Assembly: GCA_030636885.1 (NCBI GenBank)
Contig: DAOVVY010000001.1
Span: 1 to 31,144, forward strand
Direction: 5' to 3'
DNA: 31,144 nt
DNA from: Candidatus Nanohaloarchaea archaeon
GTDB taxonomy: Archaea > EX4484-52 > GLR71
A model generated the notes under the pieces. The model searched no databases. It had not been told where the DNA came from and worked only from the letters and a program-made list of their open reading frames with translations. The number at the start of each line of letters is the position of its first letter. The stretch's first letter is position 1. Positions 29,381 to 31,144 of this stretch are shown piece by piece. The position numbers were made by a program, and so were the translations under genes.

Positions 29381-31144
29381 TCAACCCACCCGTATCCTCG
29401 CACCCTCACCTAAATAACCTTTCTGATCAGCAGGTAACGATGCTATATTATGTGCGATTATAGTTGCATTGAATGTAATAGTACCTGTGTTTATGAAAGT
29501 TATATTACCAGTACCAATATTCCAGTCATCATTTATTACACAATTATCCGAAAGGTCAAATTCATGGTTTGTGTTTATGCTTGGTTCTGAACAAGTGTCT
29601 GCGGCAGGTGCTAAACCATTATCATATATATCTTGAATCTCTGTAATACTTAGGGCTTTATCAAAAAAAGCAATCTCATCAAGTGTACCATCAAAATATT
29701 CGCCTTTACCACCAACTGAATTTTCCCAAGCACCAAAAGATAATGGATTTGTGCTATCTATATTGTGTGTAACTGCATCTGTATCTTTCAAATCCGCATC
29801 AACATATAACCTCGCATAAGTGCCATCATATGTACCTACCACATGATGCCACCCACCAGAAATATCTGTGGTATATCTACAAGTATCTACATCAGCAATC
29901 CTAAATCTTACATAACTTGGATAAATATTTAATGTAAATCCTTTTGAATTTCCACTACCAAGATATTTAAAATTACTTGCAAATGTATGAGCAACACCCC
30001 ATTGATTTGCATATACCCACATAACTATACTAAAAGCATTATTTGTACCACCATTCCAGTCACTTGAAATATCTAATAATATATTATCATTAGTGACAAA
30101 ATCATATCCACCATTAATATACGCATCACTATTAAAAGTAGCACCATCAATTGTTCCTGTATGAGAACCCCAAGAATCAGGAAAACTACCATCAGTATCA
30201 GCATTCCAATAACTTACTTTTGCATCATCCCAAGTAGGATCAAGAAAGATATATTGTTTGGCTTTTATTGCTTCAGTAAGATTATAATCAGAATCGTAAC
30301 CTATAATGTTGAATTTGCCTTTAGTGTCTAAACTATTGATAGTATATTGTAGTGTAATTGTTTCGTTTCCACCGAAACTAAGGTTTTTAAGTGAATAGAA
30401 ATCGTCGCTTATATTACCTATCATATCTTTACTTAAAAATTTTGATTTTGTCTTAGATTTTGTGTCATTTGTTGAAGCGTAAGATATATTATTACCACTT
30501 GAAACAAGAAAATTATATGTGAGTTGCTCGTCTTTTTTATTCTCAATTTGAATATCATAAGTTATTGAGGTTTTATATAGTTGGTGACAGTTATCAATAG
30601 TGATAATCAAATCAGCACTCTCAGAATAACAGGTGTTGTTATATGAATATTCATAAGATACAATACTGTCATTTTTAAGATTCAAACCATAATCATTTTC
30701 AAGAACTACTTTCTTATCAAAATTGAGTATTTTTGATTTTATAGTTTTCAACTGTATCGTGCCAAAACCGAGTGATATGTTCTCGTCAACAATACCTGAA
30801 GTGTTTATATTTAATGTGCCGACCTCTGATAGGTTTAATAAAAGTTTATCTGTCGATACACCCGTACTTAATGATTTTATAGGATATTCGTCAAGTTTAT
30901 TCAAATAATCTTTTGTCTTCGAATCTGTAATGTTAATATATTTATCAATGAAATCAATATAATCCTTATCTTCCTTACATTTATCCAGTTCAGAGTTAAA
31001 TGTTTCATTCAATTCATAATGTAAAATAAATGTGCTATTATCTATACGCTCTACATCAAGATTAAGATAACTACCTATATAAGTCTGGTTTATTATGTTT
31101 AAATTTATTATATCTTCATCAGGGTTTAATATATCCTTATCAAG
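29381..31144 (-). CDS. LamG-domain surface protein, 5' end missing (587+ aa)
   Basis: The frame stays open to the window edge, 44 codons beyond the first possible start at 31012, so the true start lies outside. Residues seen: a beta-rich N-terminal part; SYWNADTDGSFPDSWGSHTG introducing a LamG/concanavalin-like jelly roll (NAFSIVMWVYANQWG ... GGWHHVVGTYDGTYARLYVD ... FDGTLDEIAFFDKALSITEI); then a short beta tail ending IRVG with no membrane segment. LamG folds bind glycans or proteins and are common in archaeal adhesins and in viral surface proteins. Co-transcribed with the signal-peptide protein that follows. Confidence 0.75.
   Translation of the reverse strand, partial: LDKDILNPDEDIINLNIINQTYIGSYLNLDVERIDNSTFILHYELNETFNSELDKCKEDKDYIDFIDKYINITDSKTKDYLNKLDEYPIKSLSTGVSTDKLLLNLSEVGTLNINTSGIVDENISLGFGTIQLKTIKSKILNFDKKVVLENDYGLNLKNDSIVSYEYSYNNTCYSESADLIITIDNCHQLYKTSITYDIQIENKKDEQLTYNFLVSSGNNISYASTNDTKSKTKSKFLSKDMIGNISDDFYSLKNLSFGGNETITLQYTINSLDTKGKFNIIGYDSDYNLTEAIKAKQYIFLDPTWDDAKVSYWNADTDGSFPDSWGSHTGTIDGATFNSDAYINGGYDFVTNDNILLDISSDWNGGTNNAFSIVMWVYANQWGVAHTFASNFKYLGSGNSKGFTLNIYPSYVRFRIADVDTCRYTTDISGGWHHVVGTYDGTYARLYVDADLKDTDAVTHNIDSTNPLSFGAWENSVGGKGEYFDGTLDEIAFFDKALSITEIQDIYDNGLAPAADTCSEPSINTNHEFDLSDNCVINDDWNIGTGNITFINTGTITFNATIIAHNIASLPADQKGYLGEGARIRVG

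Noticed and set aside
1..31144. tRNA or rRNA genes
   Set aside because: No cloverleaf, T-arm (GGTTCAAATCC-like) or rRNA signature was noticed on either strand by eye; a tRNAscan run would settle it.

Overview
The window looks like part of an archaeal mobile or viral element (extrachromosomal or integrated). It is AT-rich and densely packed, with many very small genes. Start codons usually follow a GGTGAT-like Shine-Dalgarno (SD) sequence, complementary to the 16S rRNA 3' end, that overlaps the previous stop codon. Several genes are preceded by archaeal-type TATA boxes (TTTATATA) about 25 bases before a leaderless start. Secreted proteins carry Cys motifs common in DPANN and related uncultivated archaea (CGDGxC; C-x-GC-x-x-G-x-C), which suggests such a host but does not fix it. 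I saw no ribosomal, metabolic, tRNA or rRNA genes, and no recognisable polymerase, integrase, capsid or terminase.

Layout. (1) 1-330: a decayed insertion-sequence-like hairpin, two TATA boxes and a 37-codon gene. (2) 405-3974, minus strand: about nine small genes of unknown function led by a 354-residue winged-helix protein. (3) 3975-4072: two back-to-back leaderless promoters. (4) 4073-8790, plus strand: 17 small genes, including two winged-helix regulators, several signal-anchored Cys-rich proteins, a membrane-anchored transglutaminase-like protein, an 88-residue protein resembling small ADP-ribosyltransferase-fold proteins, and three membrane peptides of 27-33 residues. (5) 8830-10305: a fragment of a membrane-protein gene, then TnpB copy 1 and a ribbon-helix-helix gene with its own promoter. 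(6) 10395-25182, minus strand: what appears to be one operon of about 15 kb with a TATA box at 25230 and a hairpin terminator at 10363-10380, interrupted by TnpB copy 2. It alternates large single-pass membrane proteins with tiny basic proteins. The largest product is a 1052-residue membrane-anchored coiled coil built on a 98-residue super-repeat. (7) 25277-31144, minus strand: a LamG-domain surface protein cut by the window edge, a second surface protein, an IscB nuclease cassette with a probable omega-RNA, and a radical SAM/SPASM enzyme.

Working model. The element encodes a cell-surface or virion-envelope apparatus (large operon), a set of small regulators and membrane modulators (plus-strand operon), and three passenger RNA-guided nuclease cassettes. 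Both TnpB copies sit directly behind TTGAT, which is also part of the element's own ribosome-binding/start motif (GATTGATATG). They seem to have inserted at gene starts and to be translated from the displaced genes' signals. All functional statements are from reading the sequence; no database search was run.
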